The translations under genes and the position numbers were made by a program. The notes under the pieces were generated by a model, which worked only from the letters and a program-made list of their open reading frames with translations, was not told the DNA's origin and ran no database searches. Shown piece after piece: positions 34,560-46,987 of a stretch of 64,000 nt of DNA (positions are counted from its first letter, which is position 1; each line of letters starts with the position of its first letter). This DNA is from Microbacterium sp. Leaf320. GTDB lineage: Bacteria > Actinomycetota > Actinomycetes > Actinomycetales > Microbacteriaceae. The DNA is taken from NCBI RefSeq assembly GCF_001423485.1, contig NZ_LMOD01000001.1:316617-380616 (forward strand), given 5' to 3'.

Positions 34560-34563
<4 letters not shown>
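33583..34563 (+). CDS. ABC importer permease (DppC/OppC type)
   Basis: 326 residues from the ATG at 33583 that overlaps the end of the first permease. An extended cytosolic N-terminus with RGRKRRRILPTSSSKF leads into the first helix, then HWLGTTKLGNDMFAQLAIGAQGSLLVG and the EAA loop SLRTRDYVYASKVAGERSFRVILVEIMPN. GAGLSLINFAIDEVINPKLR is a typical DppC C-terminus. It overlaps the following ATPase gene by ATGA. Confidence 0.93.
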
Positions 34564-35419
<856 letters not shown>

Positions 35420-35423
<4 letters not shown>

Positions 35424-36256
35424 GTGCTCCCACCCTCGAAGCCCGCAACCTGGTGAAGGACTTCACCCTGCGATCGGGGCTCAAGACATCGATCCTGCAT
35501 GCGGTCAAGGATGTCTCGTTCACGATCGAAGCGGGCAAGACCGTCGCCCTCGTCGGCGAATCGGGGTCGGGCAAGTCGACGATCGCCCGGATGCTGATGA
35601 AGCTCGAGACGCCGACGAGCGGGCAGATCCTGCTCGACGGCAAGGACTCGGGGATGCGGGGCCGCGCGGTCGAGGAGTATCGCTCGCAGGTGCAGATGGT
35701 GTTCCAGGATCCGTTCGCCTCGCTGAACCCGTTCCACACGATCATCCACCACCTGGAGCGACCGATCAGGCTCCACCATCCGAAGCTCTCGGGCGCCGAG
35801 GTGCGGGTGCGCGCGATCGAGCTGCTCGAGCGGGTGCGACTGTTCCCGGGCGAGAGCTTCGCCGAACGGCGCCCGCATGAGCTGTCAGGTGGTCAGCGGC
35901 AGAGAGTGGCCATCGCGCGGGCGCTCGCCCCGGGAGCGCGGTTCATCGTCGCGGATGAGCCGGTCTCGATGCTCGATGTCTCGATCCGGCTCGGGGTGCT
36001 CAACCTGCTGGCCGATCTGCAGCGGGAGGAGAATCTCGGCGTGCTCTACATCACGCATGATCTCGCGACCGCCCGGCACTTCAGCGACGAGATCATGGTC
36101 CTCTACAAGGGCGACGTCGTGGAGCGTGGGCCTGCAGACGACGTCATCCTCAATCCGCAGCATGAGTACACGAAGACGCTGCTGGGCGCAGCGCCGGAGC
36201 CTGAGAACCTCGGTCGCCTCCGTGACGAGGTGCGGGCAGAGCTCGCCGGCCGCTGA
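35420..36256 (+). CDS. ABC importer ATPase (DppF/OppF type)
   Basis: 278 residues. Walker A GESGSGKST (46-54), MVFQDPFASLNPFH, signature LSGGQRQRVAIARAL, Walker B FIVADEPVSMLD, switch His in YITHDLATARHF and the PQHEYTKTLLGAAPEP end. Partner of the preceding ATPase, forming the nucleotide-binding heterodimer. Last gene of the operon; a 12-bp hairpin follows. Confidence 0.94.
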
Positions 36257-36264
36257 GCATCCCA

Positions 36265-36320
36265 CCGGTCGCGCTTCCCCTCCACCGCGACGCATGGCGC
36301 GCGAAGCGAAGCGCGACCGG
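36265..36320. terminator. Long-loop 12-bp hairpin after the first ABC operon
   Basis: CCGGTCGCGCTT (36265-36276) and AAGCGCGACCGG (36309-36320) form a perfect 12-bp stem. The 32-nt loop contains further short self-complementary GC stretches. Probably a terminator, possibly a REP-like element. Confidence 0.55.
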
Positions 36321-36351
36321 AGGATCGCCTGTCTCCGCAGGGGCGACCCGC

Positions 36352-36357
36352 TAGACT
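36352..36357 (+). promoter_or_regulatory. -10 box TAGACT of the gcv operon
   Basis: TAGACT lies about 30 nt upstream of the first glycine aptamer and 355 nt before gcvT. The -35 (CCTGTC/CTGTCT) is poor. Confidence 0.45.
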
Positions 36358-36388
36358 GAACGCACAAGTGAAGACAGGCCGAATGACC

Positions 36389-36490
36389 CACGCGGGAGAG
36401 CCCCGGCGAATGCAGCCGGGCACCGAAGGAGCAAGCCTCCCCGCCAATCTCTCAGGTACGCGTACCGCGCGGTTCCGGCCACTCTGAAAA
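36389..36490 (+). ncRNA. Glycine riboswitch, first aptamer
   Basis: Contains the conserved pieces in order: GGGAGAG, a GCCCCGGC/GCCGGG stem, ACCGAAGGAGCAA, AATCTCTCAGGTAC and the closing CCACTCTGAAAA. This is the standard glycine aptamer with the CTCTCAGG core. It should switch on gcvT-gcvH-gcvP expression when glycine is bound. Boundaries are approximate. Confidence 0.93.
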
Positions 36491-36575
36491 GCGATTTCCA
36501 GCGAAGCGAGAAATCGGGTTGAGCGAGGCCGCCGGAGGCGCCCGAGTCGAAACCCTGGAGACATGCATCCCGCGC
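36490..36575 (+). repeat. REP-like insertion in the linker of the tandem riboswitch
   Basis: About 85 nt that neither aptamer needs. It contains GATTTC...GAAATC (a small hairpin around 36493-36516), then GGGTTGAGCGAGG and ends GAGTCGAAACCC, so its second half is framed by near-complementary GGGTT/AACCC ends. From memory, GTTGAGCGA...TCGAAAC palindromes are scattered between genes in Microbacterium. Linkers between glycine aptamers are usually far shorter. Confidence 0.55.
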
Positions 36576-36660
36576 GTCTCCGTCTCTTCGCAGGCGGTCC
36601 GCCGACGGTGAAAGCCCAGTCTCTGGGTGAAGCTCTCAGGCCCATGACAGAGGGGGAGTT
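36576..36660 (+). ncRNA. Glycine riboswitch, second aptamer
   Basis: Core pieces GTCTCTTCGCAGGCGG, GCCGACGGTGAAAGCC, GAAGCTCTCAGGCCC and ATGACAGAGGGGGAG match the second aptamer of tandem glycine riboswitches. A hairpin (GGAACGGCG near 36665 pairing with CGCTGTTCC near 36686) stands between it and the gcvT ribosome site and may be the expression platform. Confidence 0.92.
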
Positions 36661-36711
36661 CCGAGGAACGGCGACACCGCTGTTCCGCCCGACCCAGCCC
36701 GGGAGAACTCG

Positions 36712-37896
36712 ATGTCCGACCCTCGCTACACTCCGCTCCGCGAACGCCATGAGGCGCTCGGCGCCTCGTTCACCGACTTCGGCGGCTGGCAGATGCCGGT
36801 GCGCTACACCTCCGACCTCGCCGAGCACCACGCCGTGCGTCAAGCCGCCGGGATCTTCGACATCTCGCACATGGCGGAGTTCATGATCACCGGAGACTTC
36901 TCAGGGGCCTTCCTGGACTACTCGCTCGCCGGTCGCCTGTCGGCGATGTCCGTCGGCAAGGCGAAGTACTCGCTGATGCTGGCCGACGACGGAGGGATCA
37001 TCGACGATGTCATCGTCTACCGCCTCGCCGAGGATCGGTTCCTGGTGATCGCGAACGCGGGCAACCGCGGATTCGTCGACGCGGCGTTCGCTTCGCGGAT
37101 CCGTTCGTTCCCCTCGCGGATCGAGCGCGAACGGCCGGCGCTCGCCGCAGGCGAGGAGCGCACCTTCGAGGGGTTCCTCGGAGATCGTGGCGTCGACGTC
37201 GAGGACGTCTCCGACGAGTATGCGTTGCTCGCCGTCCAGGGTCCGGCATCCGAGGCCATCCTTGCCACGACTGCGGGCATCACCGACGTCGGAACGGCCT
37301 GGGCCGAGCAGAAGTACTACGCCTGGGCCGATGCCTCGTTCCTCGGCGGCCCACTGCTTCTCGCCCGCACCGGGTACACAGGGGAAGACGGCTTCGAGCT
37401 TCTCGTACGAGTCGCCGACGCTCCGGCGCTCTGGGACGCGCTCGTCGAGGCCGGTCAGGCGCACGGTCTCGTCCCCGCCGGTCTCGCCGCGCGCGACACG
37501 CTCCGGCTCGAGGCGGGCATGCCCCTCTACGGACACGAGCTCTCCCGCGAGACCAAGCCGTCGCAGGCGGGTCTCGGCCGGGTCGTCGTGTCCGACAAGG
37601 AGAGCTTCATCGGCAAGGGCGCGGTGGATGCCGCATCCGATGCCCGGGTGCTCGTGGGCCTCGTGGCCGAGGGCAAGCGCGCCGGCCGTGCCGGATACCC
37701 CGTCGTCGATCAGGACGGCGGTGTGCTCGGCGAGATCACCAGCGGTGCGCTCAGCCCGACACTCGGCCACCCGATCGCGATGGCCTACGTCGAACCGTCT
37801 TCCGCTGCGGAGGGAACCGCAGTATTCCTTGATGTGCGGGGGACCAGGATCCCCGCGACCGTGACCGCCCTGCCTTTCTACCGGAGGACCAAATGA
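36712..37896 (+). CDS. gcvT: Glycine cleavage system T protein (aminomethyltransferase)
   Basis: 394 residues, normal. It moves the methylene group of the aminomethyl-lipoyl H protein to tetrahydrofolate, releasing ammonia. Motifs: [70 protein letters not shown] and [25 protein letters not shown] precedes the ATG. Its stop overlaps the gcvH start (ATGA). Controlled by the glycine riboswitch upstream. Confidence 0.97.
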   Translation: MSDPRYTPLRERHEALGASFTDFGGWQMPVRYTSDLAEHHAVRQAAGIFDISHMAEFMITGDFSGAFLDYSLAGRLSAMSVGKAKYSLMLADDGGIIDDVIVYRLAEDRFLVIANAGNRGFVDAAFASRIRSFPSRIERERPALAAGEERTFEGFLGDRGVDVEDVSDEYALLAVQGPASEAILATTAGITDVGTAWAEQKYYAWADASFLGGPLLLARTGYTGEDGFELLVRVADAPALWDALVEAGQAHGLVPAGLAARDTLRLEAGMPLYGHELSRETKPSQAGLGRVVVSDKESFIGKGAVDAASDARVLVGLVAEGKRAGRAGYPVVDQDGGVLGEITSGALSPTLGHPIAMAYVEPSSAAEGTAVFLDVRGTRIPATVTALPFYRRTK

Positions 37897-38270
37897 CCGA
37901 CCTCAACGCCCTCAGCTACACCGACGAGCACGAGTGGATCGCCGCTGACGGCGACACCGTGACGATCGGCATCACCGATTACGCGGCCGACAAGCTCGGC
38001 GACGTCGTGTTCGTCGAGCTTCCCGCCGTCGGCACCGAGATCGCCGCAGGCTCCGTCGTCGGCGAGATCGAGTCGACCAAGTCGGTCGGCGAGCTCTACG
38101 CGCCGGTCACCGGCACGGTCGTCGAGATCAACGACACCGTGGTCGACGACCCCTCGCTCGTGAACGCGGAGCCGTTCGCCGGGGGCTGGCTCATCAAGGT
38201 CGCCGTGGCCGCGGGTGCGCTCGAGGGTCTGATGGACCGCGACGCGTACGTCGCTCTGACGGAGGGCTGA
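37893..38270 (+). CDS. gcvH: Glycine cleavage system H protein
   Basis: 125 residues. The lipoyl carrier that shuttles the aminomethyl group between P, T and L proteins. The lipoylation site is Lys63 in [10 protein letters not shown], and the domain frame [28 protein letters not shown] and [11 protein letters not shown] is complete. It overlaps gcvT by four bases and is followed by gcvP after 7 nt. The L protein (lipoamide dehydrogenase) is not in this window. Confidence 0.97.
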   Translation: MTDLNALSYTDEHEWIAADGDTVTIGITDYAADKLGDVVFVELPAVGTEIAAGSVVGEIESTKSVGELYAPVTGTVVEINDTVVDDPSLVNAEPFAGGWLIKVAVAAGALEGLMDRDAYVALTEG

Positions 38271-38277
38271 TCGACCA

Positions 38278-41163
<2,886 letters not shown>

Positions 41164-41172
41164 GACTCCCAT

Positions 41173-41213
41173 GACGAAGGGGCCGGATGCTGATCGCATC
41201 CGGCCCCTTCGTC
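41173..41213. terminator. Bidirectional terminator, 18-bp perfect stem
   Basis: GACGAAGGGGCCGGATGC (41173-41190) pairs without a mismatch with 41196-41213 around TGATC. It closes the gcv operon and the convergent secreted-protein gene. Confidence 0.85.
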
Positions 41214-41220
41214 GTTCATC

Positions 41221-41448
41221 TCAGGAGTAGGAGAACCAGAAACCAGGCAGGCCTGCGCGGTTGACGCACGGACCTGCGCTGTATCCCTCCTGCATGTACA
41301 GTCGTCGATCGGCCTGACAGTGGCTCGCGTCGACATAAGCGCCGGCCCAACTCGCGGCGGACGCCGCCAACGGCGCCCCTGCGATCAGTCCGACGGTGAG
41401 TGCGAGCCCCGCCGCCGCCCCCATCAACTTCTTCTTCGTTCGAGTCAT
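41221..41448 (-). CDS. Small secreted two-cysteine protein
   Basis: 75 residues from the ATG at 41448, which has GGAGGG 10 nt upstream; a longer in-frame start would lack this. A classical signal peptide (TRTKKKLMGAAAGLALTVGL, then a likely cleavage after ASAAS) leaves a mature part of about 43 residues: AGAYVDASHCQADRRLYMQ, GYSAGPCVNRAG and the aromatic end LPGFWFSYS. The two Cys probably form a disulfide. It may be a peptide of the cell surface or an antimicrobial; I do not recognise the family. Minus-strand TAGGGT about 35 nt upstream could be its -10. Confidence 0.7.
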   Translation of the reverse strand: MTRTKKKLMGAAAGLALTVGLIAGAPLAASAASWAGAYVDASHCQADRRLYMQEGYSAGPCVNRAGLPGFWFSYS

Positions 41449-41672
41449 CTTCGACTTCCCTCCGGTTGGTCCGTTCACCCTAGCCAGGGGAGAATGCCGC
41501 GGGCAACCACCCTCTGCCCGCATGTTTCCGCGATATTACGTATGGTCACCACTCAGTAACGGTTCATTAGCCGAGTGCGATGCCGCCCGAAACGCGGGTT
41601 ACAGTCAACTATCCCTACGCGCTCGATTGTGAGCGCGCAGTCTGATGAATTCCCGTCCACAGGAGGACACAA

Positions 41673-43349
41673 GTGAAGCGCAACAAGATCGCCCTTGCGG
41701 GCACCGCGCTGTTCGCGATCGGCGCCCTGGCGCTCGCGGGCTGCGCGAGCGGTGGAAACGGCAACGAAGGTGACGGCGGCTCCGGCGCGAACGTCGACGC
41801 AGATGCCATCATCACCACGAACGGCTCCGAGCCGGAGAACCCGCTGATCCCCACCAACACCAATGAGGTGGGTGGCGGAAAGATCCTCGACGAGATCTTC
41901 GCCGGTCTGATCTACTACGACGCCGAAGGCGCCCCGGTCAACGACGTGGCTGAGGAGATCACCACGGAGGACCCGCAGAACATCACCGTCAAGATCCGTG
42001 AAGGTCTGACCTTCACCGATGGTGAAGAGGTCACCGCCGACAACTTCATCAAGGCGTGGAACTACGGCGCGCAGGCAGAGAACGCCCAGCTCTCGGGCTA
42101 CTTCTTCGAGGACATCGAGGGATTCATCAACGACCCGGGTGACCCGGCGAACCCCGATGACGACATCTTCGGCGCACAGGGCGACATGGCCGGCCTGCAG
42201 CAGGTCGACGACTACACCTTCACGATCGCGCTGAACAAGCCGGCTTCGGACTTCGCTCTGCGTCTCGGCTACTCGGCGTTCTACCCGCTGCCCGACGCGG
42301 CCTTCGAGGACATCGAGGCGTTCGGCCAGAACCCGATCGGCAACGGCCCGTACAAGATCGGCGCAGACGACGCGTGGCAGCACGACGTCCAGATCGACCT
42401 CGTCCGCAACGACGACTACGACGGCCCCCGCAAGGCGGCCAACGGCGGTCTGACGATCAAGTTCTACGCCACGCAGGAAGCGGCATACGCAGACCTGCTG
42501 TCGAACGAGGTCGACGTCATCGACGCGATCCCGACGAACTCGCTCCCGGTCTTCGCCGACGAGCTCGGTGACCGTGCCGTGAACCAGCCCTCGGCTGTGT
42601 TCCAGTCGTTCACCATCGGCCAGTTCCTCCCGCACTTCAGCGGCGAAGAGGGCCAGCTGCGTCGTCAGGCGCTGTCGATGGCGATCAACCGCGAAGAGAT
42701 CACCGAGACCATCTTCTCGGGCACCCGCACCCCGGCCGCCGACTTCACGTCGCCGGTCATCGACGGTTGGTCCGACTCGGTTCCCGGTAGCGAGGTCCTC
42801 GACTTCGATCCCGAGAAGGCGAAGGAGCTGTGGGCCGAGGCTGACGCCATCTCGCCGTGGGACGGCGAGTTCAAGATCGCGTACAACTCCGACGGCGGAC
42901 ACGACGCCTGGGTCGACGCGGTGAGCAACAGCATCAAGAACACGCTGGGCATCGAGGCATCGGGCGACCCGTACCCGACCTTCCAGGATCTTCGCACGAA
43001 GATCAACGACCGCTCCATCACCACGGCAGCGCGTTCGGGCTGGCAGGCCGACTACCCGGGTCTGTACAACTTCCTCGGACCGCTCTACGCCACGGGCGCC
43101 GGTTCCAACGACGGTGACTACTCGAACCCCGAGTTCGACGACCTCATCTCCGCAGGCATCAGCAACCCGGACGCCGACGCTCAGCTCGAGGACTTCACCA
43201 AGGCGCAGGAGGTCCTGTTCCAGGATCTTCCCGCGATCCCGCTGTGGTACTCGAACGTGACCGGTGGCTTCAGCGAGAACGTCGACAACGTCACGTTCGG
43301 CTGGAACTCGGTTCCGCTGTACTACGAGATCACGAAGGCCGGCGAGTAA
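41673..43349 (+). CDS. Oligopeptide ABC importer binding lipoprotein
   Basis: 558 residues from a GTG with AGGAGG 7 nt upstream. Lipoprotein signal (IALAGTALFAIGALALAGC, lipobox Cys24) and a family-5 domain with PENPLIPTNTNEVGGGKILDEIFAGL-type ligand cleft entry, EDPQNITVKIREGLTFTDGE, FIKAWNYGAQAEN and NPIGNGPYKI. This arrangement fits oligopeptide-binding proteins (OppA/DppA). A strong hairpin after the stop separates it from the permease genes, as expected for a binding protein made in excess. Confidence 0.92.
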   Translation: MKRNKIALAGTALFAIGALALAGCASGGNGNEGDGGSGANVDADAIITTNGSEPENPLIPTNTNEVGGGKILDEIFAGLIYYDAEGAPVNDVAEEITTEDPQNITVKIREGLTFTDGEEVTADNFIKAWNYGAQAENAQLSGYFFEDIEGFINDPGDPANPDDDIFGAQGDMAGLQQVDDYTFTIALNKPASDFALRLGYSAFYPLPDAAFEDIEAFGQNPIGNGPYKIGADDAWQHDVQIDLVRNDDYDGPRKAANGGLTIKFYATQEAAYADLLSNEVDVIDAIPTNSLPVFADELGDRAVNQPSAVFQSFTIGQFLPHFSGEEGQLRRQALSMAINREEITETIFSGTRTPAADFTSPVIDGWSDSVPGSEVLDFDPEKAKELWAEADAISPWDGEFKIAYNSDGGHDAWVDAVSNSIKNTLGIEASGDPYPTFQDLRTKINDRSITTAARSGWQADYPGLYNFLGPLYATGAGSNDGDYSNPEFDDLISAGISNPDADAQLEDFTKAQEVLFQDLPAIPLWYSNVTGGFSENVDNVTFGWNSVPLYYEITKAGE

Positions 43350-43365
43350 GTCTGACGGCACTTCA

Positions 43366-43405
43366 CCTGTGAGGCGGTGACGATTCTTCGTCACCGCCTC
43401 ACAGG
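43366..43405 (+). terminator. 18-bp perfect hairpin inside the Opp operon
   Basis: CCTGTGAGGCGGTGACGA (43366-43383), TTCT loop, exact complement (43388-43405). It lies between the binding protein and the first permease. It may act as a partial terminator or stabilise the upstream mRNA; only a short T-containing tail follows. Confidence 0.75.
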
Positions 43406-43451
43406 CTTGTGTTCACGTAGCTTTCTTTCCCCTCTAAGAAGGGACTAGCGG

Positions 43452-44378
43452 ATGCTCGGTTATATTCTGAGGCGTCTTCTGCAGGTGATCCCGGTCTTCT
43501 TCGGAGCCACCCTGCTCATTTACTTCCTGGTGTTCGCCATGCCCGGCGACCCGATCCTCGCCCTGTTCGGCGACAAGACGCCGAGTCCGGCGGTCGTCAA
43601 CCAGCTGCGAGAGCAGTACCACCTGAACGACCCGTTCATCGTGCAGTACTGGTACTACATCACCGGTGTTTTCCAGGGCGACCTGGGCACCACGTATTCC
43701 GGTCGACCGGTCTCGGCGGTCCTCGCCGCCACGCTTCCGGTCACGGGACGCCTGGCCGTGATGGCGATCGCCATCGAGTTCGTGCTGGCGATCATCATCG
43801 GAACGATCTCGGCGCTTCGCAAGGGCAAGCTGTTCGACAACGTGTCGCTGATCGTGGCGCTCGTCGCGATCGCGATCCCGATCTTCGTGGTGGCGTTCCT
43901 CGCGCAGTACTTCCTGGCGATCCAACTCGGTTGGTTCAAACCCACGGTGGGCGCGGACAACGATTGGGGTGGGCTCTGGCTTCCGGCCATCGTGCTCGGC
44001 TTCAGCCTCTACGCCGTGAGCATGCGTCTGATGCGCAGCTCCGTCATCGAGACACTGAACCAGGACTGGGTGCGCACCGCCTACAGCAAGGGGCTGTCGC
44101 GCAACCGCGTGCTCCCCGTGCACGTTCTGCGCAACTCGCTGATCCCCGTGATCACGAACTCCGCGACGAACTTCGGTGTGCTGCTCGTCGGCGCGACCGT
44201 CACCGAGGGCATCTTCAACGTGCCCGGTGTCGGCAACACGCTGTTCCAGGCGATCCAGCGCGGCGAGGGCCCCACGGTCGTCTCGTTCGTGACCGTTTTC
44301 GTCATTCTGTACGTGTTGGTGAACCTTCTCATCGACCTGCTCTACGGTCTGCTCGACCCGAGGATTCGCTATGCCTGA
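43452..44378 (+). CDS. Oligopeptide ABC permease (OppB type)
   Basis: 308 residues with six helices. Starts LGYILRRLLQVIPVFFGATLLIYFLVFAMPGDP, the usual OppB entry, then QLREQYHLNDPFIVQYWYYI. EAA loop: LNQDWVRTAYSKGLSRNRVLPVHVLRNSLIP. AGAAGGGACTAG before the ATG is the ribosome site. Overlaps the next permease by 8 nt. Confidence 0.94.
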   Translation: MLGYILRRLLQVIPVFFGATLLIYFLVFAMPGDPILALFGDKTPSPAVVNQLREQYHLNDPFIVQYWYYITGVFQGDLGTTYSGRPVSAVLAATLPVTGRLAVMAIAIEFVLAIIIGTISALRKGKLFDNVSLIVALVAIAIPIFVVAFLAQYFLAIQLGWFKPTVGADNDWGGLWLPAIVLGFSLYAVSMRLMRSSVIETLNQDWVRTAYSKGLSRNRVLPVHVLRNSLIPVITNSATNFGVLLVGATVTEGIFNVPGVGNTLFQAIQRGEGPTVVSFVTVFVILYVLVNLLIDLLYGLLDPRIRYA

Positions 44379-45315
44379 TCCCACATCTCAGAAGCACTAC
44401 GTCGCTCCGATCGAGACGGAGTCGATCGCGGTCGACGCCGTGCGCATCTCGGACAAGCCCAGCAATCTGTGGCGGGACGCCTGGCACGACCTGCGTCGTC
44501 GCCCGCTGTTCTGGTTCTCGATCGTGCTCGCGCTCTTCTTCCTCGTGATGGCGCTGTGGCCGACGCTGTTCACCGCCACGCCGCCGAACGACGACTGCCA
44601 GCTGTCGAACAGCAACGGCGGTCCGACCGACGGGCACCCGCTCGGGTTCACGTTCCAGGGTTGCGACATCTACGCGCGCATCGTCTGGGGATCCCAGACC
44701 TCGCTGGCGGTCGGCCTGATCGCCACGGTGATCTCGTCCGTCCTCGGTCTGATCATGGGAGCCCTTGCGGGCTTCTACGGAGGATGGCTCGACGGCCTGC
44801 TGTCGCGCATCGGCGACATCTTCTTCGCGATCCCCTACATCCTCGCGGCCGTGGTCGTGATGACCGTGTTCCGGGATGCACGTTCGGTGTGGACACTCGC
44901 CTTCGCCATCGGTGCGTTCGCCTGGGCTTCCACAGCCCGAGTCGTGCGCGCCGAGGTGCTCAGGGTCCGTCAGGCCGATTTCGTCATGGCCTCGCAGGCG
45001 CTGGGCCAGTCGAAGTTCAAGATCCTCCTGAACCACGTCGTCCCGAATGCGATCGCGCCGCTGCTCGTGGTGTCGACGCTCGGACTCGCGGCAGCGATCG
45101 TCGCCGAGGCGACGCTCTCGTTCCTCGGGGTCGGTCTCGGCAGCGACGTGATGTCGTGGGGTAACGACATCGCCAAGGCGCAGGCATCGCTGCGTGTCGC
45201 GCCGATGGCGCTCATCTATCCGTCGATCGCACTCACCCTCGCGGTGCTGGCGTTCGTCACTCTGGGCGAGCTCATTCGAGACGCCCTCGACCCGAAGGCG
45301 AGGGCACGCCGATGA
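44371..45315 (+). CDS. Oligopeptide ABC permease (OppC type)
   Basis: 314 residues. A 45-residue cytosolic N-terminus with WRDAWHDLRRRPLFWFS precedes helix 1. A large extracytoplasmic loop carries DDCQLSNSNGGPTDGHPLGF with two cysteines. EAA loop: VLRVRQADFVMASQALGQSKFKILLNHVVPN. Ends in LRDALDPKARARR-like basic tail (LIRDALDPKARARR). Overlaps the ATPase gene by ATGA. Confidence 0.93.
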   Translation: MPDPTSQKHYVAPIETESIAVDAVRISDKPSNLWRDAWHDLRRRPLFWFSIVLALFFLVMALWPTLFTATPPNDDCQLSNSNGGPTDGHPLGFTFQGCDIYARIVWGSQTSLAVGLIATVISSVLGLIMGALAGFYGGWLDGLLSRIGDIFFAIPYILAAVVVMTVFRDARSVWTLAFAIGAFAWASTARVVRAEVLRVRQADFVMASQALGQSKFKILLNHVVPNAIAPLLVVSTLGLAAAIVAEATLSFLGVGLGSDVMSWGNDIAKAQASLRVAPMALIYPSIALTLAVLAFVTLGELIRDALDPKARARR

Positions 45316-46985
45316 GCGAGCGAATCACCGAACAGGTCCCGCTGCTGAGCATCCGCGACCTGAGCGTCGCGTTCCGCACGCAGGAGGGCCTGCGCGAAGT
45401 GCTCCACGGAGTCAGCTTCGACGTCATGCCCGGCGAGACCGTCGCTATCGTCGGCGAGTCGGGCTCGGGCAAGTCCACGACGGCCACGGCCATCGTGAAC
45501 CTGCTGCCCGGCACCGGTCAGGTCACCGCAGGGTCGATCACCCTGGAGGGGCGCGAACTCACGACACTCAACCGTCGTGAGATCGAAGCCGTCCGCGGTC
45601 GGGACATCGGCTTCGTGCCGCAGGACCCGATGTCGAACCTCAACCCGGTCTGGAGCATCGGCTTCCAGGTGAAGGAGGCGATCCGTGCGAACGGCATCGC
45701 CCAGGGGCGCGACGCCGCGAAGGCACGCACTGTCGAGGTGCTGAAGCAGGCGGGGCTCGCAGACGCCGAGAAGCGTCTGCACCAGTTCCCGCACCAGTTC
45801 TCGGGTGGAATGCGCCAGCGTGCGCTGATCGGGATGGGCCTCGCCGCCGACCCGAAGCTGCTCATCGCTGACGAGCCGACCTCGGCTCTCGATGTGACGG
45901 TGCAGCGCGTGATCCTCGATCACATGGCCACGCTCACTCGCGACAAGGGCACCTCGGTGCTCCTGATCACGCACGACCTGGGCCTCGCGGCCGAGCGTGC
46001 GGACAAGATCATCGTGATGAACGGTGGCAACATCGTCGAGGCGGGGCCCAGCCGCGAGATCCTCGAGAACCCGCAGCATCCGTACACCAAGCGTCTGGTC
46101 TCGGCAGCGCCCAGCGTGGCGTCGCAGCGCATCCAGGCGGTGGTGGAGGACCGAGGCATCGAGACACTCGATGACCTCGCCGACATCCCGCCGACCGTGC
46201 GTGTCGCGGGCCTCACGAAGGACTACCGGATCCGTCAGGGCGGTTTCCGCAGCGAAGCCTTCCGTGCGGTGGACGACGTCTCGTTCGAGATTCCGCGGGG
46301 CAAGACGCTCGCACTGGTGGGCGAGTCAGGCTCGGGCAAGTCCACCGTCGCGAAGATGGTGCTGAAGCTCGAGGAGCCGACCAGCGGAACCATCGAGATC
46401 GACGGCCAGGATGTCTCCCGGCTCTCGAACGCTCAGGCGTTCGGTCTGCGTCGGCGTATGCAGCCGGTCTTCCAGGACCCGTACGGTTCGCTCGACCCGC
46501 TGCGCAACATCGGCAACACCATCGCCGAGCCTCTGCAGATCCACGGCGTCGGCGACCGTGCGTCACAGCGTGAAAGGGTCGAGGAGCTCCTCGACCAGGT
46601 CTCGCTGCCTCGCGTGCTGGCGACCCGGTACCCGAACGAGCTCTCGGGCGGTCAGCGTCAGCGTGTCGCGATCGCGCGCGCTCTCGCGCTCAAGCCCGAC
46701 ATCATCGTGCTCGACGAGGCGGTGTCGGCGCTCGACGTGCTGGTGCAGGACCAGGTGCTGCAGCTGCTGGCCGAGCTCCAGTCGGAACTCGGACTCACGT
46801 ATCTGTTCATCACGCACGACCTCGCAGTCGTCCGTGTCTCGAGCGACCTCGTGTGCGTCATGGAGAAGGGCAGGATCGTCGAGCAGGGCACTGTCGACGA
46901 GATCTTCGCCAACCCGCAGCAGGAGTACACGGATCGTCTGCTGAAGGCGATCCCCGGCGCATCGATCACCCTCGGCGGTCACTGA
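45312..46985 (+). CDS. Oligopeptide ABC ATPase, OppD-OppF fusion
   Basis: 557 residues with two complete ABC domains in one chain, so the heterodimeric ATPase of the transporter is a single protein. Domain 1: Walker A GESGSGKST (48-56), signature FSGGMRQR, Walker B LLIADEPTSALD, LITHDLGL. Domain 2: Walker A GESGSGKST near 337, VFQDPYGSLDPLRNIG, LSGGQRQRVAIARAL, IIVLDEAVSALD, FITHDLAVV. Each domain has its own peptide-transporter tail (HPYTKRLVSAAPS, QEYTDRLLKAIPG). The first ABC operon in this window keeps the two ATPases separate. Confidence 0.95.
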   Translation: MSERITEQVPLLSIRDLSVAFRTQEGLREVLHGVSFDVMPGETVAIVGESGSGKSTTATAIVNLLPGTGQVTAGSITLEGRELTTLNRREIEAVRGRDIGFVPQDPMSNLNPVWSIGFQVKEAIRANGIAQGRDAAKARTVEVLKQAGLADAEKRLHQFPHQFSGGMRQRALIGMGLAADPKLLIADEPTSALDVTVQRVILDHMATLTRDKGTSVLLITHDLGLAAERADKIIVMNGGNIVEAGPSREILENPQHPYTKRLVSAAPSVASQRIQAVVEDRGIETLDDLADIPPTVRVAGLTKDYRIRQGGFRSEAFRAVDDVSFEIPRGKTLALVGESGSGKSTVAKMVLKLEEPTSGTIEIDGQDVSRLSNAQAFGLRRRMQPVFQDPYGSLDPLRNIGNTIAEPLQIHGVGDRASQRERVEELLDQVSLPRVLATRYPNELSGGQRQRVAIARALALKPDIIVLDEAVSALDVLVQDQVLQLLAELQSELGLTYLFITHDLAVVRVSSDLVCVMEKGRIVEQGTVDEIFANPQQEYTDRLLKAIPGASITLGGH

Positions 46986-46987
46986 GA

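Noticed and set aside
36265..36320. Reading the 12-bp hairpin as part of the riboswitch
   Set aside because: It lies upstream of the TAGACT box that starts the leader and directly follows the ABC operon, so it belongs to the previous transcript.
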